In this document: positions 49,878 through 59,732 of the stretch, piece by piece
Layout: each line of letters starts with the position of its first letter
Position numbering within the stretch: position 1 is the stretch's first letter
Assembly (NCBI GenBank): GCA_963818645.1
Contig: CAWFTF010000004.1
Location: forward strand, 133,285 to 197,284
Source of the DNA: Gp6-AA40 sp963818645
GTDB taxonomy: Bacteria > Acidobacteriota > Vicinamibacteria > Vicinamibacterales > UBA2999
Direction of reading: 5' to 3'
DNA length: 64,000 nucleotides
Program-made: the position numbers and the translations under genes
The notes under the pieces: generated by a model
Seen by the model: only the letters and a program-made list of their open reading frames with translations
Database searches by the model: none
What the model was told of the DNA's origin: nothing

Positions 49878-51855
49878 TTACTGGCTCGTTCCCGAACACA
49901 GGGCGACGACGCACACGGACAGGATCGTGCGCTCGACCGGGGGTGCAGGAATATTGCGCTCGGCCATCAGCTTGCGAATGAGCGCAGAGGCTTCCGGACG
50001 CACGACCGCGGACTGCACGCCTACACGCACGAGACCCTCGGCGTAGTCGATGGCCTGCCACGTCTTGCCCGCCGCTGCCGATGACACCTTGTCAGTATCG
50101 CGGTTGCCCTTGTCGTGCGTCTCCAGTTTGGCACCGCGATCGACGAGCATCTGAATCACGTCGGGGTGGCCCTTCATCGCGGCGCCCATCAGCGCGGTTC
50201 GACCCTCGTTGTTCGCGTGGTTCGGATCGAGTCCGAGGTCGAGCAGCATCTTCATCGCCTCGAAGTTCTCTTTCGCGGAGCGCTCGTACGTCACGCCCTC
50301 GACCCAGCCGATGCCGCCGCTCGCGGTCAATGCGTTGTCGCCGGCCGCCGTGGTCGCCTGGGGATCCGCCTTGTACTTCAGCAGGAGCTTCAGCAGCACC
50401 GTGTCGCTCGACTGCGCAGCGCGAATGAACGGCGTCGCGCCATCCTCGAAGAACCACTGCATGGTGAAGATCGTGCGCGTCAGCGTGTTCTCTTTGATTT
50501 TCCCGTTCGGGTTGGCACCCTTCTCGAGCAGCTTCTCGATGATCTCGAGATGATCCAGGTCGCCCTTGGGAACCGGATAGTCGCCGCCCTCGATGTTGCG
50601 GTTGTCAGTCGCGATGTAGAGCGGTGTCCATCCGCCCTTGTTGGCAAGATTCGGGTCGGCGCCCCTGTCGAGCAGGAACGATGCGAGCTGATAGTTGCGG
50701 TTGTTCACCGCCGTGAGCAGCGGCGTCCATCCGTACTCGGTCGTTTCGTTGATTGGCGCACCGGCGTCAATCAGCAGTCCGGCGGACTCGATGTCGCCTT
50801 CGCGCGCCGCAAACACGAGCGGGGTGAGTCCACCACCGCCGCTGCCAACCAGGCCCGCGACCACGACCTCGTTGTCATCGTCGTTGTCGGCCTGGGGCTG
50901 TTGCGCTCCGGCTGCTGGCTGCCCACCTGCGCGACCGCGACCTTGGCCCGCGTTGCCTGATTGAGCTGCTGCCGTCTGGCCCGCAGGCGGCGCAGCCGGA
51001 GCCGCGGCTGCTGGCGCTGCCTCGGGTGCCGGAGCCGGTGGTGGTGGCTGCGCAGCTGCGCCCGCTCCACCTTGACGACCTGTCGCGGCTGGCAGCGGAT
51101 TGCCATTCGAATCGAGAGCCTGGCCCAGGCCGCGCTGGCCACCGACCTCGACGCCAGACTTCTGATCGATCGTCGAGCTGCTCCTCGTAGGTGATTCCAG
51201 CGGCAGCCGCGCGTCGACGACGATCCTGAGCGAGTAGAACAGCGCGCTGATTCAATCGCGGCGCCATGTAGTTGCGCGGCAGGCCCGCGCCGCCAGACTT
51301 GGCGGTGGCATCAGCGCCAGCAGCGAGAAGCACTTTCACCGCCTCAGGGTGCTTCTGCTCGACGGCCCACATCAGCGCAGTTGTCCCGCGGATTGGTTCG
51401 CGTGCGTTGACGTCTGCGCCTGCTTCGAGCAGGACGGTGACCGCCTGAGGGTTGCCGTTGCGCGCGGCGAGCATCACCATCGTCTCGCCGTTCGGTCCGC
51501 GCTGCTTCGCATCGGCGCCGGCTTTGATCAGCCTGTCGATCATGGCCGCGTTGCCGTAGAGCGCTGCCATCGAGAGCGGCGTGACGCCTTCGCTGTTGGC
51601 GGCTTTCACGTCCGCGCCGGCGCGAATCAGGACGTCGGCCAGTTCGGGCTCGTCGCGATAGACCGCCCAGTGCAGCGCCGTGGCGCCGTCAACCTGCGGC
51701 GCGTTCACGTCTGCCTTCTGTTGAATCAGTTTCTGAATGGCGGCTCGGTCGCCCTTTTGAGCCGCGTCGGCAACTTCACTGCCCGCTCCCGACGTGATGC
51801 CGACGAGGATCACCCATATGAGGGCGACCCATCCGGCAGCGTGCTTCGTACGCAT
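49878..51855 (-). pseudogene. Exported ankyrin-repeat protein (second module), one apparent frameshift
   Basis: A signal peptide (WVALIWVILVGITSGAGS) is followed by ankyrin repeats (DGATALHWAVYRDEPELADV; GTTALMWAVEQKHPEAVKVL). Near 51165 the frame changes after YEEQLDDRSE. The next frame continues KSGVEVGGQRGLGQALDSNG, a Pro/Ala/Gln linker, and then more ankyrins (GGLTPLVFAAREGDIES; EGRTALMGAAMKGHPDVIQM). GATC is duplicated at the break, so removing four bases restores the frame. The rejoined protein has about 657 residues. It is the last gene of the second three-gene module. Confidence 0.85.
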
Positions 51856-51873
51856 GTTCGATCTGCCTCCGAC

Positions 51874-53283
51874 CTACACGAGTTTCGGCAAGCGGCCGGA
51901 ACTGTCGCCCTGCTTCTCTCTCTGCACGTCGAACATGTCCATCACGCTCACGAGCAGATTACCAGTCGTGACGGTCTTGCGGTCGTACTTGAGGTGACGA
52001 TTGCCCTTCAGCTGACCGTTTGCGCCACCGACGAGCAGATGCGCGACGTCGAAGTGCTGGTGCTGATTCGAATTGCCCATGTTCGAGCCATACAGGATCA
52101 GCGAGCGATCGAGCATGTTGCCATCGCCGTCCGGCGTTTCCTTCAGCTTCTTCGCCAGATACGCCATCGTCGACACGTGATAGCGATTGAGCGTGGCGTA
52201 GCGACGAATCTGCACGAGATCGTCCTGGTGGTGTGATCCGCCATGGAAGCTGACGCTCGTGCCACCGTCGGGGAAGAGCTCGCTCTTCGGGAACGGATAC
52301 ACGCGGCCGGTCAGGTCGCGCGCACCGAGGAGGGTCACGACGCGAGTGATGTCGGCCTTGAACGCCGTGGCAACCATGTCCCAGTGCAGGCGAATGTGCT
52401 CGTCGAACTGCTCCGGGATTCCCGGCGGCAGATCGAGATCGGGGACTTCATTGCTCGACTTCGCCGCGAGCTGGATGCGACGCTCGATCTCACGGATCTC
52501 GTCGGTGTACTGGTTGACCGTTCGAACGTCGCCGGGTCCGAGCTGCTTGCGGAGAGTCCCGAGTTCCTTGACCAGCGAGTCGAGGATGCTCTGACTCTGC
52601 TTCATTCGCTGCGCGCGAACTTCGGGCGTGGAGCCGCTGCCGAACAACCGCTCGAAGACGACCTGCGGGTTCAGCTCCATCGGAAGCGGACTGGTCCGCG
52701 GCACTGTTTCGTTGTCCGGCGTCGGCAACTCCACCCACGAGATCGAGTTGGTGTACGAGCAGCTGTAACCTTCGCCGCAGTTGCTCGAGCTCGAATTGGG
52801 ATCCTCGCAGGCGAGCTGCAGCGACGGCAGCAATGTCTCCTGACCGATCTTCTGCGCGATGAGCTGATCGATCGTTGCGCTGCCGACAGTCGCGTCAGAG
52901 CCAGCCGTCTTCCGCGGCTTGATGGCTGTGAGGAACGCCGCGGCCACCCAGTGATCCGAACCCGTCGTTCCCTCGGGCGGCTCGGCCGACTGCGACCAGA
53001 GACCGTTGAGAACGACGGTCTGATCCTTCAGTCCCGAGAGCGACTCGAGGATGTAAGGCATCTTGTCGGGAAGCGCACCTTCAACTTCCGGTTCCCAGTG
53101 GCCGGGCCCCATTCCATGCGGGAAGAACACGCCGACGAAACGCTTCTTCGTCTGGCCTGCAACCGTCTGCGCGAGCGCGGTGCTCGCGGGAACCATGGCT
53201 TCGAGTAACGGGAGGGCAAGGGTCACACCGGTGCCCTTGAGGAATGTGCGCCGCGGGATATGCCTCTTGGTGATGAACGACAT
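51874..53283 (-). CDS. DUF1552 Tat-exported protein (second module)
   Basis: The 469-residue protein has a Tat signal (HIPRRTFLKGTGVTLALPLL...ALAQ). The body shows VGVFFPHGMGPGHWEPE, IDQLIAQKIGQETLLPSLQL, EDPNSSSSNCGEGYSCSYTN and LYGSNMGNSNQHQHFDVAHL. It is a clear paralogue of the protein at 38801-40117. It sits 3 bp after the DUF1592 stop and 18 bp before the ankyrin start. Confidence 0.88.
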   Translation of the reverse strand: MSFITKRHIPRRTFLKGTGVTLALPLLEAMVPASTALAQTVAGQTKKRFVGVFFPHGMGPGHWEPEVEGALPDKMPYILESLSGLKDQTVVLNGLWSQSAEPPEGTTGSDHWVAAAFLTAIKPRKTAGSDATVGSATIDQLIAQKIGQETLLPSLQLACEDPNSSSSNCGEGYSCSYTNSISWVELPTPDNETVPRTSPLPMELNPQVVFERLFGSGSTPEVRAQRMKQSQSILDSLVKELGTLRKQLGPGDVRTVNQYTDEIREIERRIQLAAKSSNEVPDLDLPPGIPEQFDEHIRLHWDMVATAFKADITRVVTLLGARDLTGRVYPFPKSELFPDGGTSVSFHGGSHHQDDLVQIRRYATLNRYHVSTMAYLAKKLKETPDGDGNMLDRSLILYGSNMGNSNQHQHFDVAHLLVGGANGQLKGNRHLKYDRKTVTTGNLLVSVMDMFDVQREKQGDSSGRLPKLV

Positions 53284-53286
53284 GAT

Positions 53287-55950
53287 TCAGTTGACTCCCT
53301 TGGTCTCGACATTTGCCCGCGCAGTCGACGTGGCTGGAGCCGCGGGCTCGCTGACGGTGTTCATCTGAAACGGACGGCTCTTGACGACGCCCAGCACCAT
53401 GGCCGAGAAGCGGCCGTTGTTGGCGATGACGTCGCGCGCGATCTGGCGAACGAGCGGCATGTCGCGGTACTCGACACCGCGTCCGAGCGCATAGGTCAGC
53501 AGCTTCTCTGTCGCGACGGCGACGAACTGGTCGGAGTAGTTCTTCGACAGCCAGTTACTCAGCTCTACCGGTGTTCCGATTTTCGTGTTGTCGAAGAGTT
53601 GCGTCGACGTGTTGATCGCGGTGCCTTCATCCGTCGCGCGCCAGTACCCTGTGGCGTCGAAGTTCTCGAGCGCGAAGCCGATCGGATCCATCAGGCGATG
53701 GCACTGCACGCAGTCAGGGCGCACGCGATGGTCTTCCATCTTCTTGCGCATCGTCGGCTCCTTGGCGTTCGGGTCCGCGGCGCGCGGCGGCAGCGGCGGC
53801 ACGTCGGGCGGGGGATTCGGCGGGCTCATGCCAAGAACGTTGCCCAGGATCCACTTGCCGCGCGTCACTGGTGACGTGCGATCGGGCTTCGAGCTCGTTG
53901 CCAGGAACGCACCCTTGCCGAGCAGACCACGACGCGAGTCCATGTCGGGACCGAGCGTCACGCGACGGAACTGACTGCCGGTGATGTTCTTGATCCCGTA
54001 GTGCCTGGCCAGTCGTTCGTTGACGAAGGTGTAATCGGCGTTGAGGATGTCGAGTACGCTGCGATCTTCGCGCACGATCGTGTCGAAGAGCAGTTCCACT
54101 TCCTTCCGCATCGCCTGACGCAGGGGATCGTCGAAGTTGGGATAGAGAAGCGGCAGCGGAGTCGTGACGTCGAGCGCGCGCAGGTTCAGCCACTGGCCGG
54201 CGAAGTTGTCTGCGAGCGCGATCGCCTTCGGATGCCGGAGCATGCGCCGCACCTGGCGCTCGAGCATCACGGGCTCGTTCAGACGTCCTGCAGCAGCGAT
54301 CTTCAGAAGCTCTTCGTCAGGCGCCGAGCTCCACAGGAAGAACGACAGTCGCGACGCGAGATCGACATCGCTGATGCGATACGCCACGCCCGCCCGCGTG
54401 CCAACCGGCTGCTCTTCGATGCGATAGATGAACTGCGGCGATGCGAGCACGCGCGCAAGCGCCATCTCGATGCCCTGGTCGAAGTCCTTCTCTTTCCGGC
54501 CGAACTCGTAGAACTCCATCAGCACGTCGATGTCCGCAGCGGTCGTGGGCCGGCGGTAGCCGAACGTGGCGAGGTTCGTCACGATGCGCCGCGCGCACGT
54601 GGCTTCTTCAGCCTTCGTCTTCGGCGTGCAGATGAAAACCTTGTGGCGGCTCGGCGAGTCCTTTGCCTGCGTCGCGTCGAACGGACCCTCGATGCGAATC
54701 GTGCCGACGTGCGGGAAGAAGGTGTAGCCAGGCGTTGGTCCGGTTTGCACCGTCGATCGCAAGAAGTGCTTGTCGAGATCGAGCCCGGGCGCGAGGTTCG
54801 TCGCCGGGAACGTGGTGCCGACCTGATGCGTCCCTGCTGTCGCGTGGAAGCGGACGCGCATCGGCGGCAGGTTGCGGCCGAAGCCAAAGCCCGCCGCGGC
54901 CGCCGTTGCTGGCGCCGGTTGCGCCTGTGCTCCAGCAGCCGGTGCCGTCGCGCCGGGACGATTGGCGCAGTTGGTCGGTGTATTTCGGCCACCACCCTGC
55001 CAGTTGGTTATCCCAAGGCGCTTGCCATCGAGCAGCATCTCGATGCGCTCGCACGGCACTGAGCCGAACCCGGTGGGCGACATGTTGTCGCCGAAGATTG
55101 GCGTCACCGTCAGCGTGTACTCACCATCAGACGGGAACGTGTGGGGCACGAGCATGCCGCCGCGTGTGCCGAACGGCAGTCCTTCGACGTGATAGTCCTG
55201 CGACGTGTCTTCACGCGTGCGATAGACGACCAGCGTGGGCTCCTGGGGATATCCCATCGCGAGCCTGCTGATCTTCTGCGCGGCTGACACATATGCTTCG
55301 ACCTGGGTCGAGGAGATGCCAAGCGCTCCCGCGATGTTGTCGAAGCCGGACGTCGAGTCGTCTGACGGCAGATAGGTCGACGCGTCGATGTCGAGGTCCA
55401 GCAGATCGTGGACGACGTTCGCGTACTCCGTGCGATTCAACCGATGGAGTCCGGGCGGCGGCGTAAACGGCTTCGCGGTACGATCGAGCTCGTTCTCGAA
55501 CGACGCGACCATTGCGTGGAAGTCCGCAGGATCCGGGCGCTTCATGCCGAGCGGCGGCATCTGTCCCGCGCGCACCTTGCGAACGACCAGTTCCCACTTC
55601 TCGCGATCCGTGTCCACGTTCGCCGGGTCGAGGCTGTCCATGGTCAACCGACGTGCTGAATCCAGCCCCGCGGCCTTTGCCTTCTCGCTGTGGCAGGCCA
55701 TGCAGTACTGGTTCAGGAATGCCTTCTGTGCGTCCGCGCTGATCGCCGGCGCGGCGGGTGCTGCTGGTGTCGCGTTGGCGCGCCGGGCGGTCGGCGTCGC
55801 GGGCTGTGCGGGCCGGGCTGGAGTGGATGATTGTGGGCTAGTCTGCGAGGGGGTTGCCGGGGCCTGTTCCGGCCGACTCGACTGGGCATGGACAGCGAAA
55901 GCGACGAGAAGTGCCGCCACGCAGCCCACGACAAGTGATCTAAATTTCAT
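53287..55950 (-). CDS. DUF1592-family haem-binding protein (second module)
   Basis: A signal peptide (MKFRSLVVGCVAALLVAFAV) and a Pro/Ala-rich linker precede the haem motif CMACHSEKAKAAGLDSAR. The domain order is DUF1587 (LNRTEYANVVHDLLDLDIDA), DUF1595, DUF1592 (LASRLSFFLWSSAPDEELLK), DUF1588 with CVQCHRLMDPIGFALENFD, and DUF1585. The 887-residue gene is intact. The start was moved to ATG 55950 since 36 upstream codons do not belong to the family. It opens the second module. Confidence 0.88.
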   Translation of the reverse strand: MKFRSLVVGCVAALLVAFAVHAQSSRPEQAPATPSQTSPQSSTPARPAQPATPTARRANATPAAPAAPAISADAQKAFLNQYCMACHSEKAKAAGLDSARRLTMDSLDPANVDTDREKWELVVRKVRAGQMPPLGMKRPDPADFHAMVASFENELDRTAKPFTPPPGLHRLNRTEYANVVHDLLDLDIDASTYLPSDDSTSGFDNIAGALGISSTQVEAYVSAAQKISRLAMGYPQEPTLVVYRTREDTSQDYHVEGLPFGTRGGMLVPHTFPSDGEYTLTVTPIFGDNMSPTGFGSVPCERIEMLLDGKRLGITNWQGGGRNTPTNCANRPGATAPAAGAQAQPAPATAAAAGFGFGRNLPPMRVRFHATAGTHQVGTTFPATNLAPGLDLDKHFLRSTVQTGPTPGYTFFPHVGTIRIEGPFDATQAKDSPSRHKVFICTPKTKAEEATCARRIVTNLATFGYRRPTTAADIDVLMEFYEFGRKEKDFDQGIEMALARVLASPQFIYRIEEQPVGTRAGVAYRISDVDLASRLSFFLWSSAPDEELLKIAAAGRLNEPVMLERQVRRMLRHPKAIALADNFAGQWLNLRALDVTTPLPLLYPNFDDPLRQAMRKEVELLFDTIVREDRSVLDILNADYTFVNERLARHYGIKNITGSQFRRVTLGPDMDSRRGLLGKGAFLATSSKPDRTSPVTRGKWILGNVLGMSPPNPPPDVPPLPPRAADPNAKEPTMRKKMEDHRVRPDCVQCHRLMDPIGFALENFDATGYWRATDEGTAINTSTQLFDNTKIGTPVELSNWLSKNYSDQFVAVATEKLLTYALGRGVEYRDMPLVRQIARDVIANNGRFSAMVLGVVKSRPFQMNTVSEPAAPATSTARANVETKGVN

Positions 55951-56329
55951 GTATCGCTCCGCGTGACCCGAACAGAACAGACCAAACCAACGTGCGGAAA
56001 AGCTAGCGGGCTTAATAGGATAACGGAATTCTTCGGGCTCCCGCAAACACAGCTTCACTTCCCCGGACGCATGCTCCCAGGTCGTAATACGGCCGTCGCT
56101 TGCGGGCCGTTTCCGAAGGTCAACTCTTTATAGGTCAACGACTTCACCAGGACGATAGACGAGGTCACCCGGCAGTGGCGGAGTGAGCTTTGCGAAGAAG
56201 CCTTAGAAGGCACACTCGACTTGTTTGTTTGCGAACTGACAGTGCAGTTCCTCCCGTCGAAGCGGGACCGTCCTATCGCACCTCGCGCGCGCCGGATGAC
56301 CTTCGAAGCGCGTGCCATACTCAGCCAAG
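55951..56329. other. Divergent intergenic region without a recognised gene
   Basis: This 379-bp stretch separates the DUF1592 gene (minus) and the sulfatase-like gene (plus), so it must hold both promoters. A direct repeat AGGTCAAC appears twice near 56116-56140, split by CTTTATA, and could be a regulator site. Short ORFs here show no family signal. No tRNA, ncRNA or terminator was recognised. Confidence 0.5.
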
Positions 56330-58030
56330 ATGCCGTCTGCATCTCCGACCCGGAAGTGGCGCCTCGTTGCCCCGGCGTTGATCGCTCTTGCACTGCTCAA
56401 CAGCTCGCTGACGTTCGAGAACGTGTGGCCGACGCCGAAGATCCGGTGGGCGAACGCGATCTCGATCGAACTGGTCGTGTGTGTGCTTCTGCTCGCGATC
56501 GCACACCGATGGGCAGGCACACTCGCTCGACGGGTGCTGCCTGCGCTCTGGGTCATGCTCGTGGCCGGTCACTATCTCGATGTCACGGCACCGGGGCTGT
56601 ACGGACGTGAGTTCAACCTGTATTGGGACTCGCAACACCTCGGCAACGTGACTGCGATGCTGTCGCGCGCGGCACCGACGTGGCTGCTGCTGCTCGCCGC
56701 TGTGTCCTTTGTCACCGTGTTCGTTGCGCTGTTCGTGATCGCGCGAATCGCGCTGCGGTGGCTGGCCGCCGCGATGGAGTGGCCGATTGCGCGACGTGCG
56801 CTTGGTGCAGCGGCCGGACTACTGCTTGTGATCTTCACAGCGCAGCAACTGTTCGCACAGACCGCGGCAGTCGTGTCGTTCGCGGATGCCGTCACGCCCG
56901 CCTACGCGCATCAGGCCCGCTTCGTTCTCGCGATGGTCGGACCGGGCGCGGTCGCGCCTGAACTTGGACCAACTCCCGGCTTGAACAACAGCCTCGCGCG
57001 TCTCGCGGGTGCGGACGTGTTGCTGCTGTTCGTCGAGTCCTACGGCGCCGTTACGTACGACACGCCCGCGATCGCTGACGGGCTCGTCGCCAGTCGCGCC
57101 GATCTTCGTGCTGCGGTTGCTGAAACCGATCGTGAAGTCGTGACGGCCTACGTCGAATCACCCACGTTCGGCGGATCGTCCTGGCTCGCGCACCTGAGCC
57201 TCATTTCGGGTGTCGAGGTTCGCGATCAATACGCGTACACGGCGCTCATGGCGTCGAGCCGCGAGACGATGATCACCAACTTCGCACGACGTGGATATCG
57301 AACCGTCGCGCTCATGCCGGGCATGCGCCAGACGTGGCCAGAGGGCGTCTTCTATCACTACGACCAGATCTACGGCCGCGATCTGCTCGACTATCGAGGT
57401 CCGGAGTTCGGCTGGTGGAGCATTCCCGATCAATACGCGCTCGCCAAGCTCGACGCGCTCGAGCGCAATCGCCTGTCGCGCAAGCCTGTGTTCGTGGTCT
57501 TTCCGACGAGTACGACGCACGCGCCGTTCGGACCTGTTGCGCCGTATCAGCCGGATTGGTCGCGCATGCTCGCCTCGGATGCGTTCGCGAAGGGCGACGT
57601 CGAGCGATCGATGGCCGCGACGCCCGATCTCACGAACCTGCGGCCAAGCTACACACACGCGATGGCATACGAGTACGCAACCATCGCGGGCTATCTCCGT
57701 CAGCATCCGCGCGACAACATGGTCGTCGTCGCGCTCGGCGATCATCAACCGCCGGCGGCGGTCAGCGGTCGCGGTGCGTCATGGAGCGTGCCCGTTCACG
57801 TCTTCGGACGGCGCGGACCGATTCTCGATCGTCTGCTCCAGGAAGGGTTCCGCGATGGACTCGAGCCACATCGCCCACCCATCGGCCCGATGCACGCACT
57901 CACCCCGATGTTGCTCGAAGCATTCAGCAGTCCGACGTCCGAAGCGCCACATCGTCTGGCTACGCAGTCGCCTGTCGCTTCAGCCATGCAATATCAACCG
58001 CAAACGACCACACCAACAGCGCAAGAGTGA
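56330..58030 (+). CDS. Membrane sulfatase/phosphotransferase (LTA synthase-like alkaline phosphatase fold)
   Basis: The 566-residue protein has about five N-terminal helices and an extracellular catalytic domain. VLLLFVESYGAVTYDTP (metal Glu), SPTFGGSSWLAHLSLISG (candidate nucleophile Ser/Thr) and VVVALGDHQPP (Asp-His metal ligands) match the LtaS/sulfatase layout. Family members move phosphoglycerol or other phospho head groups, so a surface glycan or lipid modifier is likely. ATG 56330 is used; a GTG 18 bp earlier is in frame. Its end overlaps the convergent CDP-alcohol transferase by 71 bp. Confidence 0.8.
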   Translation: MPSASPTRKWRLVAPALIALALLNSSLTFENVWPTPKIRWANAISIELVVCVLLLAIAHRWAGTLARRVLPALWVMLVAGHYLDVTAPGLYGREFNLYWDSQHLGNVTAMLSRAAPTWLLLLAAVSFVTVFVALFVIARIALRWLAAAMEWPIARRALGAAAGLLLVIFTAQQLFAQTAAVVSFADAVTPAYAHQARFVLAMVGPGAVAPELGPTPGLNNSLARLAGADVLLLFVESYGAVTYDTPAIADGLVASRADLRAAVAETDREVVTAYVESPTFGGSSWLAHLSLISGVEVRDQYAYTALMASSRETMITNFARRGYRTVALMPGMRQTWPEGVFYHYDQIYGRDLLDYRGPEFGWWSIPDQYALAKLDALERNRLSRKPVFVVFPTSTTHAPFGPVAPYQPDWSRMLASDAFAKGDVERSMAATPDLTNLRPSYTHAMAYEYATIAGYLRQHPRDNMVVVALGDHQPPAAVSGRGASWSVPVHVFGRRGPILDRLLQEGFRDGLEPHRPPIGPMHALTPMLLEAFSSPTSEAPHRLATQSPVASAMQYQPQTTTPTAQE

Positions 58031-58697
58031 TCGCGGCGACGATGTCGCTGATCGGCACCGGGACGATGGGCAATAGTGCTACGCCGAGCCCGACGAGCTG
58101 GGCGACCGCGATGCTCTTGCCGCGCAGCGTGGAGCGGAGCGGGCCGGCCATCCAGGGCAGTATCCATCCGGCCACGACGAACCCGTAGCGCATCAGCCCG
58201 CACGCGAGGACCCACGCGCCTGCTTTCTCGTGATGCCAGACGAGCATCGACAGGATCAGGATCAGCGCGGCATCAGTTTCCATGTCGAAGCGCGCGCCGA
58301 AGGCACTCTGGTGCGCGCTTCGCCGCGCCAGCCACCCATCGAGGCCATCGAGCAGTGCCACGATGGTGACGAAACCGGCTGCGAGCCACGCGCCGCGATC
58401 GCTCGGTGTCTCGCCGATCAGTCCGGCGACACCTGCCACGAGTGCTACCCGCAACAGCGTGACGGTGTTGGCGGCGCCAAATCGAGGAAAGGGATGATGG
58501 CCGGCAACGCGACCCACGATCGCAACCGCTGCTGCGGCGAAGAAGAGGAAACTTCGCTTGATGTAATCCGCGCCGCTCATCGTCTCCGAAGCGACGATGG
58601 GAGCGTAGACAAGGACGACCAGCACACCAGCGAGCACGGCGCGAACGACGCTCGAGCGAAGAGGGCCGCCAGGCAGGCGCCAAAGCGAGGTGGTCAT
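57960..58697 (-). CDS. CDP-alcohol phosphatidyltransferase family membrane protein
   Basis: The 245-residue membrane protein carries the complete family motif DGx2ARx8Gx3Dx3D as DGLDGWLARRSAHQSAFGAR then FDMETD. It joins a CDP-activated lipid or polyol to an alcohol acceptor; the acceptor is unknown. Six to seven helices are visible. ATG 58697 is used, since the twelve upstream codons are within the inverted repeat at 58701-58723. It is divergent from the MDR gene. Confidence 0.88.
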   Translation of the reverse strand: MTTSLWRLPGGPLRSSVVRAVLAGVLVVLVYAPIVASETMSGADYIKRSFLFFAAAAVAIVGRVAGHHPFPRFGAANTVTLLRVALVAGVAGLIGETPSDRGAWLAAGFVTIVALLDGLDGWLARRSAHQSAFGARFDMETDAALILILSMLVWHHEKAGAWVLACGLMRYGFVVAGWILPWMAGPLRSTLRGKSIAVAQLVGLGVALLPIVPVPISDIVAAITLALLVWSFAVDIAWLKRQATA

Positions 58698-58700
58698 ATT

Positions 58701-58723
58701 GTGAAGGGGTCTGACCCCTTCAC
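58701..58723. repeat. Perfect 11-bp inverted repeat in a divergent promoter
   Basis: GTGAAGGGGTC and GACCCCTTCAC flank one T. The repeat lies 3 bp from the CDP-alcohol transferase start and 25 bp from the MDR start. It may be an operator controlling both, or a REP-type mobile repeat, since similar GGGGTC palindromes are scattered in many bacterial genomes. Confidence 0.7.
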
Positions 58724-58747
58724 AGGTTTTCATTGTAATGTCCGAAC

Positions 58748-59722
58748 ATGACTCACGAAGCGCGAGCGTTCTGGGTCGCCGCTCCGGGCCGTGGGGAGAT
58801 CCGTCCCGAAGTGCTGCGATCGCCCGCTGACGATGATGTGGTCGTGCAGGCGCTGTTCAGCGGGATCAGCCGTGGGACAGAAGCGCTGGTCTTCAGCGGG
58901 CGCGTCCCGCAGAGCGAGTGGACGCGGATGCGTGCACCGTTTCAGGAGGGCGAGTTCCCGGGAGCCGTGAAGTACGGCTATGCCAGCGTGGGTCGAGTGG
59001 AGTGCGGATCGAGCGAGTTGAAGGGGCGCATCGTCTTCGTTCTGCATCCGCATCAGACACGCTACGTCGTGCCTGCATCCGCGGTCCATGTATTGCCGGC
59101 AGACGTGCCGCCAGGGAGAGCGATACTCGCTGCCAACGTCGAGACGGCGTTGAACGGCGTGTGGGACGCGTCTCCTCAGGTCGGCGACCGAGTCGTGGTC
59201 ATTGGTGCAGGAACAGTGGGCTGTCTCGTTGCGTGGCTGGCCTCGCGCATCGAGGGCTGCGAGGTGCAACTGGTCGACGTCAACCCGCAGCGTCAGCGCG
59301 TTGCGCAATCGCTCGGTGTTTCGTTCGCGCAACCTGACGATGCGAGTTGCGACGCGGACATCGTGATTCATGTGAGCGGCTCGCCCGACGGTCTGCGGCA
59401 GGCTCTCGACATCGCGGGCTTCGAAGCCACCATCATCGAGATGAGCTGGTTCGGCGATCGACAGGTGGCCCTTCCGCTCGGGGGCGCGTTCCACTCGCGC
59501 CGGCTCACAATAAAGTCGTCGCAAGTCGGGCAGGTAGCGGCGTCTCAGCGCGCGCGATGGGATACGCGCCGGCGCATGGCGCAGGCACTATCGCTGCTCG
59601 CGGACCCGGCGCTCGACGTGCTCATTACCGGCGAGAGTGCATTCGACGATCTTCCAGACGTGATGGCTCGACTCGCGCACGCTCCCGGCGATGCCCTGTG
59701 CCATCGGATCAAGTATCAGTAG
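58748..59722 (+). CDS. MDR-family zinc-type dehydrogenase of a pterin-like cluster
   Basis: The 324-residue protein has an MDR catalytic part (LFSGISRGTEALVFSGRVP; KYGYASVGRVECGS) and a cofactor domain VGDRVVVIGAGTVGCLVAWL. The usual catalytic zinc Cys-His set is not evident (ISRGTEAL in place of CGTD), so it may act without zinc. It is the first of a run of tightly spaced plus-strand genes; the PTPS-like gene starts 10 bp later. Confidence 0.82.
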   Translation: MTHEARAFWVAAPGRGEIRPEVLRSPADDDVVVQALFSGISRGTEALVFSGRVPQSEWTRMRAPFQEGEFPGAVKYGYASVGRVECGSSELKGRIVFVLHPHQTRYVVPASAVHVLPADVPPGRAILAANVETALNGVWDASPQVGDRVVVIGAGTVGCLVAWLASRIEGCEVQLVDVNPQRQRVAQSLGVSFAQPDDASCDADIVIHVSGSPDGLRQALDIAGFEATIIEMSWFGDRQVALPLGGAFHSRRLTIKSSQVGQVAASQRARWDTRRRMAQALSLLADPALDVLITGESAFDDLPDVMARLAHAPGDALCHRIKYQ

Positions 59723-59732
59723 AGGAGCCTGA

